Source: Agrobacterium tumefaciens (GTDB lineage Bacteria > Pseudomonadota > Alphaproteobacteria > Rhizobiales > Rhizobiaceae). Taken from it: a stretch of 64,000 nt of DNA. The stretch is taken from positions 1-64,000 of the forward strand of contig NZ_CP039891.1 of the NCBI RefSeq assembly GCF_005221325.1, read 5' to 3'. Below are positions 40,716 through 51,700 of the stretch, piece by piece (position 1 is the first letter of the stretch; each line of letters starts with the position of its first letter). A program made the translations under genes and the position numbers. Below the pieces are notes generated by a model. That model was not told the DNA's origin and searched no databases. It was given only the letters and a program-made list of their open reading frames with translations.

Positions 40716-43700
40716 ATGAAAGCGAAGGGTACGGAAGACAAAACTGGAATAACTCCGCTGCCCTCCGAGTACATGCGGAAGCGGCGCCCGCATCTTTTCT
40801 CGGACACATTTGCCAGCGTGGAATCAACGCTGACAAAAGAGGTACTCTCCTATCACCTCTCTACGATGACCAGCCGCAATGGCGAGACGACGTTTGAACA
40901 TTTCGCTAGGAAACTTGCCGAAGCCGAGCTTTGCCCAAACCTGGTTCCCAACACGGGGCCGACAGGTGGCGGCGATGCCAAGGTCGACACCGAGACCTAT
41001 CCGGTAAGCGTTGAAGTGGCGTTACGCTGGTATCATGGCGAGCAGGCGGCAGCGAAGGAAAGATGGGCCTTTGCGATCAGCGCCAAAAAAGCCTGGACCG
41101 GCAAGGCGCGCAGTGATGTCGCGAGCATTGTCGGCACGAAGCGTGATTACAAGCGAATTTATTTCATCACCAACCAGCCGGCACGCGCTAAGACCCGGGC
41201 AGACATCGAAGACAGCCTCTCTGTAAAATATAGTATTCCGGTGCGTGTTCTCGATCTCAACTGGATACTGGAAAAGGTCTTCGACAACGGGCGACTTTCC
41301 CTTGCTGTCAAAGCCCTCGGCCTGTCCTCCGAGTATGAGCGACAGGTTCCGACACCCGGACCAAGGGACTATGAACGAGCCCGCGATCTCCAAGCGCTCG
41401 ACGGCCAGATTTCGGACGCATCCCGCTACAGCGGCACGCCTCATCTGCTGGCGGAAGATTGTCTTGAAGGAGCGCTGACGGCCCGCGGCCTAGGAAAGCC
41501 CCGCGTTGAGGTCGATGCCCGTTTCATGCAGGCCCGCCGCGCAGCCATCGCCTCCGGCAGCAAGGCACTTGAGTTCCGTGTCGTCTACAACTGGGCCTGG
41601 ACCGTCTATTTCTGGTTCGACGACTTTCTCGCGCTCTCCAGTCTCTTCGGCGAGGCTCTGGAACTTATCGCAGATAATGAAGACGCAGATATCGTTGAGA
41701 AGCTGGGCAATCTGTGGTCGCTGCTGCGAATGTCTGTCGCGGCGGAAAAGGTCGGCCCGGAGTTTGCAAGGCTTGACGAGCGCGGCAACGCCTTGCGAAG
41801 CAGACTGCAACTCATAGCCGACATTGATGCCCGGCCGAATAACGCGCTGCAGGCAAGATCTGCCCTTCTCTTCGTCGAGCTTGTCGATCGGCGGCACGAT
41901 AATCCCGAGCTTGGCTTCGATGACATCTGGCGCAGCTTCATCAAACTAATCGAGGATTCTCGGGGCCTCGGGACCTTTCCTTTCGAGCCCGTCACCGATG
42001 CCCTGACCGAGTTCGGAGCCTTTATCGAAAGCTCCGCTTACGACGACCTCGTTGAGCACGTCGCGGATGCTCTCGCCGAACGCCGTCGTGAAGGAGAAAG
42101 CGCGGTCGTCAATGTCCAGAGAGCAGAGCAGAAGCTGGAGCACGGAAAGCCGTACGAGGCGATCCGCTGGTTCGGTCGAACGATCGACGGGCTGGTGAAG
42201 AAGGAGTACGAATACGAACTCTTCAAGACATTGGCAGGCTTAGCTCAAGCCTATGATATGGCCGGCCTGCCCTGGGCGGCACGCTCCAGTGCGATGTCAG
42301 TGGTCAGCCATCAGCTCGGACAGAACCGTACAACCAACGGCTCCGTCTCCGGCATCAGCGCTGCAATGGTGAACGCGCTCTTCACCTTCGAGATCCAGCT
42401 TGGCCGCGTACCGCAGGCCGTTGCCTTCCATATGCTGGAAATGAACATCCGCTATTCCTGCGCCCGGGATGACGAGGAGCGTACGGAAGTAAACAAGTAT
42501 CGTTATTCCAACGCGATGAAGTTGGGTGCACTGATCCTCAATACGCCTGCGGAAGCTCTCAGAGAGCTCGAACGTCTCCACGATTGCCTGCACCACCTCG
42601 ATCTGACGGAAGCCGGTTTCACGACACTGTTTCTCCTGGGGCAGTGGGACGTGCTGCGCGACGAAAAGTGGATCCTTTCGGAGACGTCGGAGGACAAGGT
42701 TGAGACGATCATGCTCGACATCTGGGCGCAGGGCGAGGCGGCGAGGGTCGCACCAACCGCAATGATCAACGCCGGCGATCGAAGCTCCCTCACTTGCCGG
42801 GTCATCGGCGCGGAACTGGTTTTCGACGCAGTGTCCAAAATGACCTCGATTTCGATCGCCGAAGCTCTACTCGGCGTCGTCGAAAGTTTCGTCGCCACAA
42901 GCCTGAACGCAAAAGTCCTGCCGGCATGCGAACGTCTGGTGATACGCATTGATCCGGTTCCGACGCATGTCGGTCCGCCGGTGCTCGAGTTTGTCGAGGA
43001 AGGCGGAATTACCGTCGGGCGTATCGCTCACGAGGAGAATTTTGGGACCGCATCGAAGGCCAGCCTGATCGCCTTTAGGACATTTTGCAGGGACGCGATC
43101 GCGCATATCATCGGCCGAATGGTGATCATGCCTGATGAAACGCATCTTCAAACGCTGGAAAAAGAAAACGTGTTCGGCCGGGCGCTGCTGTTTTCCAATG
43201 TGCCGATGATGACAGAGAACATTTTCGGCGATCACGCGCCTTTGCGCATGACAGACCACGACCGCCCAGAGTTCAAGACCTATCCGCTGCTGCGTGAGCA
43301 ACCCTGGAAACCTCAAGGAAAAGTCGAAGCTCCGACGCCGCCACGGTTTGGCGACGGCGAACCGCCGCCAGGTATGTTCGACGAAGATAAGATGACACAC
43401 CGCGACTATGGGGTACTGTCGCCGATCGACATACCGAAGTGGAACGCCGCACGCTGGAACGGCTCTGTCTTCATCACCGCGCCGCCCGAATACAACATGT
43501 TTCCAATCCTTGGGCTTGCCTTTGCTGACAGACAGGCAGCGCTTGCGATTTTCGAAGGCTTTCATAGCCGCTATGGCGAGATGGACGCCAAGGGAGCGAT
43601 CCGCGTCGCCATCATTCGCGGAGTTTCTCGTAAGAAGCCGCACTCGTATGCGGTTTCAGTCGGTCCAAGCCTGGACCTCGGTCGAGGCGGTCCCGGAACC

Positions 43701-44030
43701 GTATTTGCGTACGTTGCACGCTACAATCGCATGTACCCGTCGAATTCTGACAATCTCGACAGGTTCCTGACGGAGTACCATCGTCTCGGAACAGCTCAGC
43801 TTGCGCCATTTCATCTTCCGACCTTTCAGGATGCGCCGGCGCCGCTTGGACGCCAGATAACCTTGAAGGAAATCGTCGTCCGCCAGGCGTGGCAGATCGG
43901 CGAAAACGATCCCGACATTTCAAGCCTCGATGAGGACGTAGACCCATACATCCCAGACGGCATTAAGGATGCACCGGTTCTACGAGCTATCGAAAAACTG
44001 AAGCGGCTCCGGCAGAACTCACAACGATAG
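40716..44030 (+). CDS. Large protein with N-terminal Mrr-like nuclease domain and helical repeats
   Basis: A 1104-residue protein. Residues 55-230 look like a PD-(D/E)xK restriction-endonuclease fold: TFEHFARKLAEAELCPNL, GPTGGGDAKVD with the candidate catalytic Asp87, and AFAISAKKAW with the candidate Lys124, then DVASIVGTKRDYKRIYFIT and VRVLDLNWILEKV. The rest is long and helical, consistent with TPR-like repeats (e.g. AEQKLEHGKPYEAIRWFGRTIDGL), ending in a mixed region from about 860. I do not recognise the full architecture. Large nuclease-repeat proteins of this sort are common in antiphage loci, so defence is likely but unproven. Confidence 0.6.
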   Translation: MKAKGTEDKTGITPLPSEYMRKRRPHLFSDTFASVESTLTKEVLSYHLSTMTSRNGETTFEHFARKLAEAELCPNLVPNTGPTGGGDAKVDTETYPVSVEVALRWYHGEQAAAKERWAFAISAKKAWTGKARSDVASIVGTKRDYKRIYFITNQPARAKTRADIEDSLSVKYSIPVRVLDLNWILEKVFDNGRLSLAVKALGLSSEYERQVPTPGPRDYERARDLQALDGQISDASRYSGTPHLLAEDCLEGALTARGLGKPRVEVDARFMQARRAAIASGSKALEFRVVYNWAWTVYFWFDDFLALSSLFGEALELIADNEDADIVEKLGNLWSLLRMSVAAEKVGPEFARLDERGNALRSRLQLIADIDARPNNALQARSALLFVELVDRRHDNPELGFDDIWRSFIKLIEDSRGLGTFPFEPVTDALTEFGAFIESSAYDDLVEHVADALAERRREGESAVVNVQRAEQKLEHGKPYEAIRWFGRTIDGLVKKEYEYELFKTLAGLAQAYDMAGLPWAARSSAMSVVSHQLGQNRTTNGSVSGISAAMVNALFTFEIQLGRVPQAVAFHMLEMNIRYSCARDDEERTEVNKYRYSNAMKLGALILNTPAEALRELERLHDCLHHLDLTEAGFTTLFLLGQWDVLRDEKWILSETSEDKVETIMLDIWAQGEAARVAPTAMINAGDRSSLTCRVIGAELVFDAVSKMTSISIAEALLGVVESFVATSLNAKVLPACERLVIRIDPVPTHVGPPVLEFVEEGGITVGRIAHEENFGTASKASLIAFRTFCRDAIAHIIGRMVIMPDETHLQTLEKENVFGRALLFSNVPMMTENIFGDHAPLRMTDHDRPEFKTYPLLREQPWKPQGKVEAPTPPRFGDGEPPPGMFDEDKMTHRDYGVLSPIDIPKWNAARWNGSVFITAPPEYNMFPILGLAFADRQAALAIFEGFHSRYGEMDAKGAIRVAIIRGVSRKKPHSYAVSVGPSLDLGRGGPGTVFAYVARYNRMYPSNSDNLDRFLTEYHRLGTAQLAPFHLPTFQDAPAPLGRQITLKEIVVRQAWQIGENDPDISSLDEDVDPYIPDGIKDAPVLRAIEKLKRLRQNSQR

Positions 44031-44076
44031 TGCTGACTTTGACCGAAGCCCTGAGGCTCGCAGAAGAAGTGTTACT

Positions 44077-44331
44077 ATGGACAATAGCGGCCTGACACCG
44101 CACGAGGTCTTCGAGATCCGCTTTGGCGTGGTCCAATCCTTCAACATCGACGATCGGCAGGAGCTGCATCGCCTGTTCTCGGCCAAGGTCTGTGAGGCCT
44201 ACGGACTTGTGCGCTACAGCGGCAGATTCCGGAAGATACCGAAGCTGGTAGTTCGTCGGGGCGACGACGTGACATCCGACACGCCGAAACGCTCACCTGG
44301 AAACCGGCCGAAGCCTCCAAGCATGAAGTGA
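44077..44331 (+). CDS. Small hypothetical protein
   Basis: An 84-residue protein between two larger genes of the same strand, 46 bp after the nuclease-repeat gene and 7 bp before the next. The N-terminus reads LTPHEVFEIRFGVVQSFNID; the C-terminus is basic and Pro-rich. A purine-rich AGAAGAAG stretch precedes the ATG. Tight spacing supports a three-gene operon. No family recognised. Confidence 0.55.
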   Translation: MDNSGLTPHEVFEIRFGVVQSFNIDDRQELHRLFSAKVCEAYGLVRYSGRFRKIPKLVVRRGDDVTSDTPKRSPGNRPKPPSMK

Positions 44332-44338
44332 GAGCGGC

Positions 44339-45289
44339 ATGTTCGAACTGATCAACCTTCTCGAAACCGTGTACCGGACCATCTCGGCGGATCTCGAAAC
44401 ATGGTTCAAGGGCTTTCCCGAGGGTCTGGCGTGGAACGTCTTTTCCGATTACTGCATTGGAGATCCGAACAAGGCCAATGACACCTTTGCTTTCGCAATA
44501 GTTCTCAATCACGACACGCAGTCGAACATCGAGGAATACATCGCGGCGGTAGCGCCTAGCGACATCAAAGGATCTCGGTCGTCGTCGGACGGCCTCATCG
44601 ATTATCTGAGCTGCCCTGTCGTCTTCAGCGTCAGCTACCTGATCGGGAAGAAGTCGAAGCTGCTTCGTGACTACATGACCGACGACAACATCCGTGGCGC
44701 TCTTCAGGACATGCGGGATGTCGTTTCCCAACTAGCGGCCATGATCCCCCAGAAGGCTGATCATTACCGGGCGGTGGACAAGCGGCTGGCGAGCTTTCAG
44801 ACCGAGATGAAAAAGCGCTCGCCAAATTCCAATCTGGCTCGACAGATTCTTCTCTGTTCAGCATTTGCATCGATTGTTTGTCGGCATCTGGCAGTTAAAA
44901 AGAAGCCCAAATTCGTCCGCTGGATCAGCGACCGGGATGCTATGTTCGACAAGTACGACAAAGTGGCCTTCGACCTCGCCTTCTTGTATTTCCATCTTCA
45001 TCGGATGATAAACGGTCAGGATGCTCTCGAGCCGGAGTTTTATTTCGGGCTGCCTGGATGGGACGGAAAGAACGAATACGCGGAGTTCATTCGGGTTGCC
45101 GACTACCTCGCTGGCACGTTAGCTGACATCAAGCTACCTGAGATGACGTTTTCGCATGCGAAGTTTGAGCCAGTCTTTCGGAACCTCTTCGTCAACGGGC
45201 AGAACGCTGCCCTCGTCGAAGTCCTCGCCCGAGACGGCGGAGGGGTTACCGCACGTCGCCTCGTCCCGACCGCGCCGAACATCCTGTAA
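44339..45289 (+). CDS. Hypothetical protein, third gene of the nuclease-repeat operon
   Basis: A 316-residue soluble protein, ATG 7 bp after the previous stop with a GAGAG ribosome site. It is mostly helical, without signal peptide or clear catalytic motif. Notable stretches are YRTISADLETWFKGFPEGLAWNVFSDYCI (about 12-40) and DLAFLYFHLHRMINGQDALEPEFYF (about 214-238). Function unknown. As the last gene of a probable defence operon it could be a regulator or an antitoxin-like partner. Confidence 0.6.
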   Translation: MFELINLLETVYRTISADLETWFKGFPEGLAWNVFSDYCIGDPNKANDTFAFAIVLNHDTQSNIEEYIAAVAPSDIKGSRSSSDGLIDYLSCPVVFSVSYLIGKKSKLLRDYMTDDNIRGALQDMRDVVSQLAAMIPQKADHYRAVDKRLASFQTEMKKRSPNSNLARQILLCSAFASIVCRHLAVKKKPKFVRWISDRDAMFDKYDKVAFDLAFLYFHLHRMINGQDALEPEFYFGLPGWDGKNEYAEFIRVADYLAGTLADIKLPEMTFSHAKFEPVFRNLFVNGQNAALVEVLARDGGGVTARRLVPTAPNIL

Positions 45290-45396
45290 ACGAAAAGGCG
45301 GCAGGCGGTACGGCGGACTGTTTTGGAGCTCGGTTTGAAAGCTGACCCGCAGCGGAGGTTTCGGACGGAGGGAACTTTATGGACGCCTGCCCTAGA

Positions 45397-46518
45397 CTAG
45401 AGCTGACCTACATCTTCATAGTTTGCAAGTGGTGAAAGACCGAGCGCATAGAGCAATTCTCTTGGTGCCACGTAATTAATACCCGTGACGCCGTTGGCAC
45501 GCGTGAAACGGTCGATCAAATGGAAAGCTTGATCATGCTCGGCATTAATTGTCTCGGGCTGCCAGAGTTTCTGATAAATATAGCGGGATGCGAAGCCAGC
45601 GATCACATCCGGGGTTTGAATGCCCAGCGATTCCTTGGAGTTTTGAAACGTCAATCTCGGCGAAGACTGGAAGCTGTAGTCGGCAGTTCGTAGCTTCACA
45701 CGCGAAAGGTCGTCTCGTAGACTTTCGGCGAGTGCCTTGTTCACCTCAATGATCTTGTCAAAATGGACCTGCTCGTCGTGAACGAATGTTACATCAGCGA
45801 TGTCGCCGTTGAAGTGGCGATTAATGCGGCCATATATTGTCGTGAACGATGAGATGTTGGGTAAGAGCCAGATCGTCCCATCCCGCTTGCTACGATCAGG
45901 GATTGGAAGGACACTTCGGACAGCTTCGTACGGATGCAGTTTCTCAAAGAGCTTTAAACTGGCTCGCGTCGAGCGCTCGATTCCAGCCGCGATATCGCGA
46001 TCCCGTTGGGAGCGATGGCTCCACCAGATCAACCGCTGAAAGACCCTGCGACAATCTGGACGGTTTTGCTTTTGGCAAGCTTTCGCATAGAGCGGGCCAA
46101 GGTCATCTGGGGCATGCAGAGCGATGTAATCTGCCATCGTATTTTTTACAAACAGCGCACCGCGTGATGGCTCGGTTCCCAAAAGATGCAATGTAACGAG
46201 CCGCTCGACGATATTTGCCATAACCAGATAGTGCTTGTCGACAAGTTCGATGAAAACGGGCCATTCTCGCGAGTGCAAGAACCGAGCAAGATCTGATACG
46301 AACTTCGGCTTCGCTTTAGTTTGCGTCGATTTCAGTTCAGTTCCGTGTAACTTGTGCAAGGACTTGAGCCGTTCGACTTCGTGGGCAAGTGCATTGATAT
46401 CGTCGATTCCGATGCACGCCAGGGAGAACATGCGTTGGCCGCCGAAGGAAGGGTGTGCCCCGACTTTGCAAAGGTCTCCAGTGTTGCCACTTTCATCCAG
46501 GTAAAAGTGCTTCGTCAC
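45397..46518 (-). CDS. DUF3800 family protein, RNase H-like fold
   Basis: A 373-residue DUF3800 protein. I start at GTG 46518, whose GTGA overlaps the phosphatase stop by 4 bp and places KHFYLDESGNTG at the very N-terminus, as in the family; an ATG at 46557 gives 13 more residues. YLDESGNTG carries the conserved Asp-Glu pair of an RNase H-like metal site. Later acidic residues (VTFVHDEQVHFDKI, about 260-273; IQTPDVIAGFASR, about 321-333) fit the rest of the core. DUF3800 proteins recur in defence islands, probably as nucleases. This is the last gene of a four-gene operon. Confidence 0.82.
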   Translation of the reverse strand: MTKHFYLDESGNTGDLCKVGAHPSFGGQRMFSLACIGIDDINALAHEVERLKSLHKLHGTELKSTQTKAKPKFVSDLARFLHSREWPVFIELVDKHYLVMANIVERLVTLHLLGTEPSRGALFVKNTMADYIALHAPDDLGPLYAKACQKQNRPDCRRVFQRLIWWSHRSQRDRDIAAGIERSTRASLKLFEKLHPYEAVRSVLPIPDRSKRDGTIWLLPNISSFTTIYGRINRHFNGDIADVTFVHDEQVHFDKIIEVNKALAESLRDDLSRVKLRTADYSFQSSPRLTFQNSKESLGIQTPDVIAGFASRYIYQKLWQPETINAEHDQAFHLIDRFTRANGVTGINYVAPRELLYALGLSPLANYEDVGQL

Positions 46519-47312
46519 GGATCGATCTGCCCATTGGTAAATGGGGGCTGAGTGCACCTGGCGACAATTGCTGAAATATTGTCCTCCCCGCCAGCACGTA
46601 GGGCGCTGTCTATGAGCGTCATAGCATCCGCGGTGCCAGATCGTCCGATGCTCGCGATCTCGTCCGACGAGAGGAAGTCTGTCACGCCATCAGAGCAGAG
46701 GATCAGAGACCAGTCGCCGGCCGGTGGACTGCTACGATGGATGTGCGGTCTGACACGCGTCTGGAGCGACATCCCACCAAGGGCCTGGGTAATCGCACCT
46801 TTGCGGCGCGGCGCTGTCGACGAACTGGGCGGAACATCGTCATGAGTGGCTTGGCGAAGACCGTTCTCATCGATTACGTAGCCGCGGCTGTCACCGACGT
46901 TGATGAACGTCAACGATTGTGCAGTGACAACCGCGAGAACGATTGTCGTTCCCATTCCCAACAGATCAGGAGTTTCTAACATCCGATGATGCAGGCCGCG
47001 GCTGATTGAGTCCAGCAGTTCCGACACCGAGGTATCGTCACCAAAGTCCACGTCGTCGCAATTAGCCGATATTTGCTCAACAGCGTAGCGGCTCGCCACC
47101 TCACCGGCCTTGTGTCCGCCTAAGCCGTCTGCAATTGCGAGAACGATAGCGTCAGATGCCGTAACCAACTCGATCGCCAACTGGTCGAAATCGCCACCTC
47201 CTATGCGATGATCGACAAGAAAGCTATCTTCGTTGCTATTACGGGCATAACCCTTGTGGGTCGCGGCGGATATGGACACTTTTGCGATATCAGACGGCAA
47301 CTTGCACTCCAT
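46515..47312 (-). CDS. PP2C-type Ser/Thr protein phosphatase
   Basis: A 265-residue PPM/PP2C phosphatase. Metal-site motifs are intact: RNSNEDSF (about 24-31), AIADGLGGHKAGEVAS (about 59-74), GMGTTIVLAVV, INVGDSRGYVIDENGL and LILCSDGVTDFLSSDEI, and GGEDNISAIVAR near the C-terminus. It should remove phosphates placed by a Ser/Thr kinase; the kinase domain encoded three genes upstream in the same operon is the obvious partner. It overlaps the preceding gene by 23 bp and the next by 4 bp. Confidence 0.92.
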   Translation of the reverse strand: MECKLPSDIAKVSISAATHKGYARNSNEDSFLVDHRIGGGDFDQLAIELVTASDAIVLAIADGLGGHKAGEVASRYAVEQISANCDDVDFGDDTSVSELLDSISRGLHHRMLETPDLLGMGTTIVLAVVTAQSLTFINVGDSRGYVIDENGLRQATHDDVPPSSSTAPRRKGAITQALGGMSLQTRVRPHIHRSSPPAGDWSLILCSDGVTDFLSSDEIASIGRSGTADAMTLIDSALRAGGEDNISAIVARCTQPPFTNGQIDP

Positions 47313-48762
47313 TCCGCAGCTTTTGACGCACTAGCGCTACAATATCGGTATCGGTCGTCACATAGGCTGTCTGAATGCGAAAATGAGGTCTACGGCCGGC
47401 AGGTTTTACAATCGGCCCGGCCGCGATGATCGCAAGCTTTCGATCTTTCACCACGATAGATAGATTGTGAAGCTCCGATCCACGCTCTGCCAGCGTGAGC
47501 CGGCGATTGACGTTCGCAAGCGACCAAAGCTGTACACCCGGCTCGAATGTTCCCTTTTCGCCAGTCGGTATCGAGTCGATCGGGTCATTTGTCATGATTT
47601 CAACCGTGGCGCGCTCAGCCAGTTTTCCGAGCTGGCTGACGACTTGTCGAGACATGCCTTCGTGTTCGACCGCGTCGATGCTGACAATCAACTCACTTTC
47701 CGTGTGCTCGAGTGCGTCTTTAAACAGGAATCCTAGCTCCGAGGGGCTCACTGATCGAAGTGGCAGTTCGTCAAGCTGTGTAGTTGAGGTCGCAATCTGT
47801 CGGTCAAGATCTTCGACTGTTCGAAGCTGATGACTTTTGAGTTTGTCACGGCTGCGGCGCTTGCGCTCGTGCATCTCAACGAGCTCAATTCGCTCCTGGG
47901 TGAGTTGTCTCAGCATGGACTTAACAGCCTCTGCTTGGTCGTCGGCGATTTTCGACCACATGTTGTCACCAATGAAAGCTTTGATGCGACCAGCATCCTC
48001 GGACCAACTCCCCTTGATAAAACCAGCCTTTTTTAATCCGCCGGTTCTGGAAAACTCGACTTCGTGGCGTTCGCTCAGCTTGTCATCGACAACAAGCCCC
48101 AATTCGAGATCACCAGTGAGGCGATTGCGGAATAGGAGGCCTGTGGTCGGCCGAAACATCATCTGGTGACGCAGTACGCGACGTAAGCCGAGGATCTGCT
48201 TCTGGAACTCTTTGCCCCCGATCCTTCTAACCGCCTGTCCAAGAGTATTGAGTGCCAACGTGTCTAGACCGGGAGGGTCTAAAGATGCCGCAGGCAAAAG
48301 CAAAGTGCCGTTTTGCCTTGCTTCTTTTGCACCCTCGACCTGGGCATCAATAAGTTTGACGGGTGAATGGAGAAGAAGGTCGTAGTCGAAGACCAAAGTT
48401 TCATCCTGCGGCCGGCTTTGTCCGCTTTCCAGTCGCTCCTTTCCTAGATCAGTAATGTGATACTTAGTATCTGACAGGGAATCGCTTAACTCGGTGACGA
48501 GTTGCTCGAACAGAAGACGAGTCAGGTTTTCCTCGACGTGCCTGATTGCCAGACCAAGCATGGCCGCGATCTCGACTGCTGTCGCATCCTCGATCATCAG
48601 GGACTTGAGCACGAACTCTTGAATGGTTGGCAGGTTTTGTCGCCGGAGCGTTATTGCTTCCACAGTGAGACGGAAAACGGGAAGGCCGCATTTCTTCACA
48701 TCCACCAGATCGAAGCCTGGGCGGAGACCAAACTCACGAACTGCACGCTGAGTGGACATCAT
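47290..48762 (-). CDS. Winged-helix protein with degenerate PLD-like C-terminus
   Basis: A 490-residue protein beginning at the ATG that overlaps the kinase-helicase stop by 4 bp. Residues about 40-110 form a winged helix (VEIAAMLGLAIRHVEENLTRLLFEQL to YHITDLGKERL). A coiled-coil stretch lies at about 280-340. The C-terminal part has ESELIVSIDAVEHEG and ELHNLSIVVKDRKLAIIAAG (about 430-449). The latter aligns with a phospholipase-D HKD box but has Leu for the Lys and a shifted Asp. If it is a PLD-fold protein, it may be catalytically altered. It is comparable to the PLD partner (MkoB) of Mokosh. Confidence 0.6.
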   Translation of the reverse strand: MMSTQRAVREFGLRPGFDLVDVKKCGLPVFRLTVEAITLRRQNLPTIQEFVLKSLMIEDATAVEIAAMLGLAIRHVEENLTRLLFEQLVTELSDSLSDTKYHITDLGKERLESGQSRPQDETLVFDYDLLLHSPVKLIDAQVEGAKEARQNGTLLLPAASLDPPGLDTLALNTLGQAVRRIGGKEFQKQILGLRRVLRHQMMFRPTTGLLFRNRLTGDLELGLVVDDKLSERHEVEFSRTGGLKKAGFIKGSWSEDAGRIKAFIGDNMWSKIADDQAEAVKSMLRQLTQERIELVEMHERKRRSRDKLKSHQLRTVEDLDRQIATSTTQLDELPLRSVSPSELGFLFKDALEHTESELIVSIDAVEHEGMSRQVVSQLGKLAERATVEIMTNDPIDSIPTGEKGTFEPGVQLWSLANVNRRLTLAERGSELHNLSIVVKDRKLAIIAAGPIVKPAGRRPHFRIQTAYVTTDTDIVALVRQKLRNGVQVAV

Positions 48763-51700
48763 TGCAGTGGCCCCAAATGGCACTCGCCGGGATGAGCCTC
48801 TACCCACTCTATCACTTTCCGGAAGGGGTTCGGGGCCTTGGCGGTTTGGCAGAACAAATGATCGCCGACGATGATCAGCGCCGATTTCGCACGCGACAAT
48901 GCCACGTTCAGCCGCGGTTTTTCTCGAAGGAAGCCGAACTGTTTCCGAAGATTTGATCGAACGACAGAGTAGATGCAGACGTCCGCTTGTTTACCCTGGA
49001 AGGCGTCAACAGTGTTGCAGACAATGCTGAGATTAGGCCAATCTCCGGCGTATTTGCGCGTCATCAGGTTCAGCCGTCCGACCTGACGAGAATAGCCGGC
49101 GATGACGGCAACGGTAATCTGGGTGCAATTTTGCTCAGTCGTCGCTTGGAGGTCATCAAGGATTCGTTTGATCCACTGTGCTTCAAGCGCGTTATCGAAA
49201 GTGCTCGCATGACGCTGCTCTTCACGCCTCTTTTCTGCTGACGTTGTGTACCAAGTCACGGGGGCGGGCAGCTTCCCTGATAGATCCAGTCCATGCGATT
49301 CGATCGGGCTTTTGAGTTTGCCGTCGTAAAAGCAGTGGCTAACGAGCTCGCCGATAGGCGCCACCATCCGGTGCTGGACGCGCATCTCCGCCCGGCTTGC
49401 GGCTGGAAGAGCTGCAACTCCCTTCAGAAAGCGATCCAAGATTGTCGGGCGAATATCCTCTTCCTCATCAAACTGCTCGAGCAACTCGTCTCCGAAATCC
49501 TCGAAAAACGGCGGAAGTTGCTCTGGATCGCCGACGACGATCCACTTCTTGCTCTTCGACATCGGAATTAGTATCTCGGTAGCGGTCGCCTTGGAGGCCT
49601 CGTCAACGATGCACAAGTCGAACTGGACATCCTCAATACCCCGAACGCCCGCGACGCCAACGCATGTGCCCGCGATCACGCGAGCATCATTCACGACTGC
49701 AGCGTTGAAATCACCTGTCTTCCCGACCTTCAGCAACCAGCCTTCAAGGAGCTTGAGCCGGTCTTTGCACGCCTCTATAGCTGGCGAACCCTGAAGGTAG
49801 AGGTCCTGCCATTCCCTGAGCTCCTCGGGATCGCGGATGCCTGCGATGTCCGGTCCCATATCAACCGAAGATCGAAGCTGGTCGCGGATGGTGCGTTCTT
49901 CAGTACGCAACGCTCGCCTTGTATTCTTGAGGAGCGTGATCTCGTCGCCCAGAACAACGGTCTTTTCTTCGAGCTCATGATCGATCTCGTGGCGGCGATG
50001 ACGTCCTTCCGAAACTTCTTCAACCCTATCAATTAGCTGCTCAGCATCTTCGAGTCGGAGCTCAACCTCCTGGCGCCGCTCGATAGTCTGGGCGAGCCTC
50101 TCGACGAGCATGCCAAGCTGGACAAGGTTACGATCGACGCCCTTGGCAACCGCCCATTCAGTCAGGTTTTGTTCGGCTTTTGCTCTCACTTGCTCCGCCC
50201 AGGAATTTACCTTTTCTTCGAGAAGGAGGCGCTTCGAGAACTCGCTGATCCTCTCGTCGTCCGGCCTCCCGATCCGAACAATCTCTTCGCCGTCGCCAAC
50301 CAATCCGGCGATTCGTTCAATAGCCTCGTCAAGGGCCGTGTGGGTTTGCGAGGAAAGCAAGATCCGTTTTCCAGGATTCATAGCTAGCCATCGAACGACG
50401 ATTTCAGAAATGAGATCTGTTTTGCCCGTGCCTGGCGGACCGGCGATAGCCAGAACTTCGTTCGTCCCGAGAGCCTGCTTCAAGACGGCAAGTTTTTCTC
50501 CCTCCAGCTTTGATTCCGACAAGTGTTTCTGATCGACAGCGCTCGGCGGCCTGGCTTGCGACGGATCAAGTAGAATGGCCTTCAACCGTTCATTTGCGGC
50601 TCGACCATACATGATCCCATCCACCGCGTTGTTTTGATTGGCTAGGGAACGCTCCGCTGCAACCGTGTTCAAAATCAACTCGCCCTTGCGCGGGATAAGA
50701 TCGGCAACGCCACTCTGAACCTCAAAAACGACCTGGTCTAGGACCACCTTCCGCACAGTGCCGAAAACATGGCGGCCACCAGCTCGAACGAGCCGCTCCT
50801 CCCCCACACCGTCTGCGGATGCGGCGCTGTCGAGGACGAAGGTGACCTTGTTTCCTTCGATTTTGCGGCTGGTGAAATGCATAACTGAGGAACGCTCGAT
50901 CTCGAAGCGGACCCGGTCACGCAGGTAGCCCTTCCACGCTTTGAATATCCGCTCATTTCGTGCAGCCTGCCGCTCCTGGCTTAGGCTGTTCTCATGATCG
51001 GCTACACGTTGCCAGATCTCCAACAGTATGTCCGCCGCGACGATTGGATCTCTGGCAGGGGTGAATGAGAATTGAAGCGGCAGTCGCAAGGCGTGCTCCC
51101 GCTTCGAAGCTGCGGTTGCCACGTCCAACTCGCGGCAGTCGTAGATCTCGATGGTGTCCTTGCCCCGCCCCGTGATGCGACCGCGAAATCGCCAAGACGA
51201 CCCGAAAATGTCGAGGCTTGATTTGGATGGATCTTGATCACCATATCGATGCAATGCCAAACCGTGAACATCGCTGAGCTCTTGCAGGATAAAGCTCCGG
51301 ACGGCAGAACCATCATCCAACGATATCTCTTCGGCCAGACGTTCCTCCGCGATCGACGTCAGATCTAGAAAGCAAGGATACTTATAGCCAATATCCACGG
51401 CTCGGCGAGCTTCCACAGCCTCGATCTCGAGCCTCAGCTGCTTTGCATCCAGTGGCCGTTTGCGCCGATCCTCGGAGAGGGATCTTTCAAGAATATCTCT
51501 GATCCCTTCCGGAACCGCCGCCTCATGCAGGGCGACACCCAGATCGACATCGCCTTCAATTGTACGTCCAACGAGGCAATAGACGGCAACCGCCGCGAAG
51601 CCGAAACAATCGCGTCCGTAGGTATGGACGCCATCGTCGGCTTCTAGGGGTGAGAAACCGGGTGTTCGCGCATCAACGAAAGTCTTGCCGGCGACTGGCA

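Noticed and set aside
42867..43643. 258-codon minus-strand open frame inside the 1104-residue gene
   Set aside because: Antisense shadow with low-information Arg/His-rich translation.
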